Source of the DNA: Candidatus Methylacidiphilum fumarolicum
GTDB taxonomy: Bacteria > Verrucomicrobiota > Verrucomicrobiia > Methylacidiphilales > Methylacidiphilaceae
Reading direction: 5' to 3'
DNA: 64,000 nucleotides
NCBI RefSeq assembly: GCF_949774925.1
Contig: NZ_OX458932.1
Span: 868,001-932,000 of the forward strand
Position 1 is the first letter of the stretch, and the number at the start of each line of letters is the position of its first letter. The notes under the pieces were generated by a model. That model made no database searches. It worked only from the letters and a program-made list of their open reading frames with translations, and had not been told where the DNA came from. This document shows, piece by piece, positions 61,314 through 64,000 of the stretch. The position numbers were made by a program, and so were the translations under genes.

Positions 61314-64000
61314 ATGGATTCGTATCTATTGATAATGAGAAATACAAGGAAAGACAAAAAGCTTATCGAAAAAAGGAATTGGAGAGCTATTTTCTTTGAG
61401 CTCTTCCTTGGAAAGGTACGCCTTGGCGAAAGGAAAAAAGAAGCTTTTCTGAAAGAGAAGGAAGCAAGCATATTTGAAAGGCTCAAGAAAGCAAGCCAGG
61501 TACCTCTTTCAGATCTCTATACTGAATTAAAGACGCGTCCAGAAGGACTCACAGAGAAGGAAGTTGAAGAACGATTGGAAAAATACGGCTATAACGAGAT
61601 CAAACAAGAAGAAATACCTAGCTGGTTCATTTTGCTTCTACAAAGTTATTTTAATCCTTTTGCTCTTCTTTTGACTTTTCTTGCTTTGGTTGCAGGATCA
61701 GTGGGAGAAAAAGAAAGCGTCCTTATCATGATGATTATGGTCGTGGTGAGCGTGGTATTGCGATTTAGTCAAGAGTTTCAGTCAAGCAGAGCTGCCGAAA
61801 GACTCAAAGCTATGGTAAGGACAACCGCATCGGTAAAGAGAACATGGGATAAGGAACAAGATCCAGAGGCATCGTTAGTCCCTAGCCACGAATCAAGCCA
61901 AGTAAGAGAGGTGCCTATTAGCCAAATTGTTCCAGGAGACATTCTCCAATTGTCTGCAGGAGATATGATCCCTGCCGATGTTCGACTGATTTTTACAAGA
62001 GATCTTTTTGTCAGCCAGGGAGTTCTCACAGGCGAATCCATGCCTGTAGAAAAATATGACACGGTTTATCCTGCTTCCCTTAATGAACAAAAAAGAACGG
62101 ATCCCTTTTCTCTACCTAACATTGCTTATCTGGGTACAAATGTTATTAGCGGAACGGCGACTGCCGTTGTCTTAGCAACAGGTGAAAATACCTATTTTGG
62201 CGCTTTTTCGAAGAGTCTCAGGGGTTATAGGACAATGACCAGTTTTGATGTCGGGGTAAACCGTATCAGCTGGTTACTGCTTCAGGTCATTGGAACATTA
62301 ATACCGGTGATTTTTCTCATTAATGGCTTTACCAAAGGCAGTTGGATGGATGCCTTCCTTTTTTCTCTGGCAGTTGGCGTTGGACTCACGCCAACAATGC
62401 TACCCGTGATCGTTAGTGGTTGTCTGGCAAGAGGTGCGCTTTTACTTTCAAAAAATAAGGTCGTCACTAAAAGACTGAATGCGATTCAGAATATAGGAGC
62501 GATGAATATCCTTTGTACGGATAAAACAGGAACTTTAACCCATAACAAGATTATTTTGGAAAAATATCTTGATCCGGAAGGTAACGAGAACGAAGAGGTT
62601 TTGAAATATGCGTATATCAATAGTTATTATCAAAGCGGTTTACGCAATCTTCTTGACCAAGCCGTCCTGGATAAAAAGGAAGAAGGTAAAAAATTCATTT
62701 TTCACTATACAAAAGTTGATGAGATTCCTTTTGATTTTACAAGGCGCCGAATGTCCGTAGTGGCAAGAGAAATCACCACAGGAAAAGATCTTTTGATAAC
62801 AAAGGGAGCCGTTGAGGAAATGATTGCTATCTGTGGAAGCCTATTAAAGGATGGAAAAGTAATAGAATTAACTCCAGACATTAAGAAGAAAGCTCTGGCT
62901 CTTCGGGATGATTTAAATAGTGATGGATTAAGAGTTCTTGCGGTTGCTTTTAGGGAATTGCCTCTTGAAATGACTAGACCTGTTTCAGTGAACGATGAAG
63001 AGGGAATGACCCTCTGTGGCTTTATTGCTTTTCTGGATCCTCCAAAGCATGATGCGGAAGATGCTGTGCGGGCACTGAAGAACTATGGAGTGGAAGTTAA
63101 AATTATTACTGGAGACAATGAATTAGTTACACGAAGAATCTGCGATTGGATTGGATTGGAAGTCAGAGGGGTCATGCGTGGCTCTGAAATAGAAAACTTA
63201 ACCGATGATGAATTGATTACAGCAGCTGAAAAAGCAAATATTTTTGTCAAAATGTCCCCTCTACAGAAGGCACGAGTGATTCGAGCCTTAAGGACTGGGG
63301 GACATATTGTGGGATTTTTAGGGGATGGGATCAACGATGCTCAAGCTTTGAGAGAAGCAGATGTGGGAATATCTGTGGATACGGCCGTTGATATAGCTAA
63401 GGAGTCGGCTGATATCATTCTTTTAGAAAAAAGCCTGATCGTTTTAGAACAAGCCGTTATTGAAGGCAGGGTAATGTTTGGCAATATGGTGAAGTACATA
63501 AAAATGGCGGTGAGTTCTAATTTCGGTAATGTATTGAGCATCCTAGGCTCAGGAATTTTACTCCCCTTTTTACCCATGAGCCCCCTTCAAATCTTAATTC
63601 TTAATTTGATTTATGATCTTTCGCAAACATTGATTCCTTGGGATAGAATGGATGAGGACTTTATTGCCAAGCCTAGGAAATGGGAGGCTGAGGGGATTCT
63701 TAGGTTTATGTTCATCATTGGACCGATTAGTTCGGTTTTTGATTATGTGACTTATGGAGTCATGTGGTTTGTTTTTGGAGCAAATTCCATCGAAAATCAA
63801 AGTCTGTTTCATACCGGTTGGTTTGTTGAATCTTTACTTTCACAAAGCTTGATCGTTCATATGATAAGAACGAGAAAAATTCCTTTTATCCAAAGTATTG
63901 CCACAAAACCGCTGGTTTTGGCTACTGCTGTTGTCATCGTCATTGGTCATCTTATACCATATAGTTTTTTCGGAGAAGCCGCGGGACTTGTTCCATTGCC
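61314..64000 (+). CDS. mgtA: Magnesium-translocating P-type ATPase (MgtA-like), 3' end outside window
   Basis: The gene encodes a P-type ATPase that imports Mg2+ using ATP. The frame is open from 61314 to the window's end (at least 895 residues). Visible parts are an N-terminal basic region, the actuator loop LTGESMPVEK, the phosphorylation motif CTDKTGTLT (Asp403, codon 62520-62522), the nucleotide-binding region, and the hinge GDGINDAQALREADVGIS. The last membrane segments include LIYDLSQTLIPWDRMD, typical of the P-IIIB Mg type. Starts at 61314 or 61335 are possible and neither has a strong ribosome site; a stop at 61302 bounds the frame. The last residues are cut off. Confidence 0.93.
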   Translation, partial: MDSYLLIMRNTRKDKKLIEKRNWRAIFFELFLGKVRLGERKKEAFLKEKEASIFERLKKASQVPLSDLYTELKTRPEGLTEKEVEERLEKYGYNEIKQEEIPSWFILLLQSYFNPFALLLTFLALVAGSVGEKESVLIMMIMVVVSVVLRFSQEFQSSRAAERLKAMVRTTASVKRTWDKEQDPEASLVPSHESSQVREVPISQIVPGDILQLSAGDMIPADVRLIFTRDLFVSQGVLTGESMPVEKYDTVYPASLNEQKRTDPFSLPNIAYLGTNVISGTATAVVLATGENTYFGAFSKSLRGYRTMTSFDVGVNRISWLLLQVIGTLIPVIFLINGFTKGSWMDAFLFSLAVGVGLTPTMLPVIVSGCLARGALLLSKNKVVTKRLNAIQNIGAMNILCTDKTGTLTHNKIILEKYLDPEGNENEEVLKYAYINSYYQSGLRNLLDQAVLDKKEEGKKFIFHYTKVDEIPFDFTRRRMSVVAREITTGKDLLITKGAVEEMIAICGSLLKDGKVIELTPDIKKKALALRDDLNSDGLRVLAVAFRELPLEMTRPVSVNDEEGMTLCGFIAFLDPPKHDAEDAVRALKNYGVEVKIITGDNELVTRRICDWIGLEVRGVMRGSEIENLTDDELITAAEKANIFVKMSPLQKARVIRALRTGGHIVGFLGDGINDAQALREADVGISVDTAVDIAKESADIILLEKSLIVLEQAVIEGRVMFGNMVKYIKMAVSSNFGNVLSILGSGILLPFLPMSPLQILILNLIYDLSQTLIPWDRMDEDFIAKPRKWEAEGILRFMFIIGPISSVFDYVTYGVMWFVFGANSIENQSLFHTGWFVESLLSQSLIVHMIRTRKIPFIQSIATKPLVLATAVVIVIGHLIPYSFFGEAAGLVPL

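Noticed and set aside
1-64000. CRISPR arrays or a Cas locus
   Set aside because: I saw no set of short, evenly spaced direct repeats and no Cas proteins. The only RNA-guided nuclease genes are the TnpB genes of the IS elements.

Overview
The window looks like a chromosome segment of an acidophilic, methanotrophic Verrucomicrobium of the Methylacidiphilum type. This is inferred from the low-GC (about 40%) housekeeping genes and from the mix of hydrogenase-maturation, glycogen and periplasmic-glucan genes. No 16S gene or methane monooxygenase is present to prove it. Most genes are ordinary housekeeping or cell-envelope genes on both strands. The mobile DNA stands out because it is visibly more GC-rich than the host.

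Left part (1-5150): a partial HAD hydrolase and the enoyl-ACP reductase fabI, then a nested pair of IS200/IS605-type elements. An AT-richer tnpA-tnpB element (about 1378-5150) has been split inside its tnpA by a GC-rich, roughly 2-kb element (about 2797-4797) carrying its own divergent tnpB and tnpA.

5.7-16.7 kb: a glycosyltransferase/PHP fusion protein, biotin-protein ligase, a 53-residue membrane microprotein, a metallo-beta-lactamase-fold protein, a DUF5069 protein with a clear terminator, a Zn/Mn ABC transporter operon (binding protein, ATPase, permease), a second HAD protein, a LOG-family protein, and a fused homocysteine methyltransferase-like/methylenetetrahydrofolate reductase protein that lacks the usual zinc cysteines.

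16.7-29.4 kb: a Ste24-like protease, a secreted thioredoxin-fold (DsbA-like) protein, a Mut7-C RNase-fold protein, then an osmoregulated periplasmic glucan locus. That locus has two tandem opgG paralogues, a small ORF that looks like the detached N-terminus of OpgH, and opgH. It is bracketed by hydrogenase-maturation genes: a HupH-like gene before it, a HupD-type protease and hypA after it. An endonuclease V homologue with all four catalytic positions changed follows, then a GYD-domain protein.

29.5-60.0 kb: this segment is bracketed by two inverted copies of a 1.23-kb repeat, each near a tRNA gene (tRNA-Gln inside the left copy, tRNA-Leu inside the right copy). Between them lie a methyltransferase, beta-carbonic anhydrase, an SRPBCC protein, the anaerobic ribonucleotide reductase pair nrdD/nrdG, a DUF302 protein, a family-4 glycosyltransferase, an IS1634-like transposase remnant, a second DsbA-like protein, a YycJ-like hydrolase, rpoN, a decayed GC-rich IS605-type element, DUF2905, alaS, yebC, rnd, moeB/rhodanese, clpS with a DUF2017-like partner, glycogen phosphorylase, and a glycine-zipper membrane protein.

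Right end (60.8-64 kb): a cupin protein and the first 2.7 kb of a magnesium-transporting P-type ATPase that runs off the window.

The most notable signals are the nested IS605 elements, the inverted repeat pair that could flip 28-29 kb, and several enzymes whose catalytic residues are lost or rearranged (endonuclease V-like, homocysteine methyltransferase-like, one TnpA). The glycosyltransferase/PHP fusion and the duplicated opgG with split opgH in a hydrogenase-maturation setting also stand out. I found no CRISPR array and no clearly new defence system.
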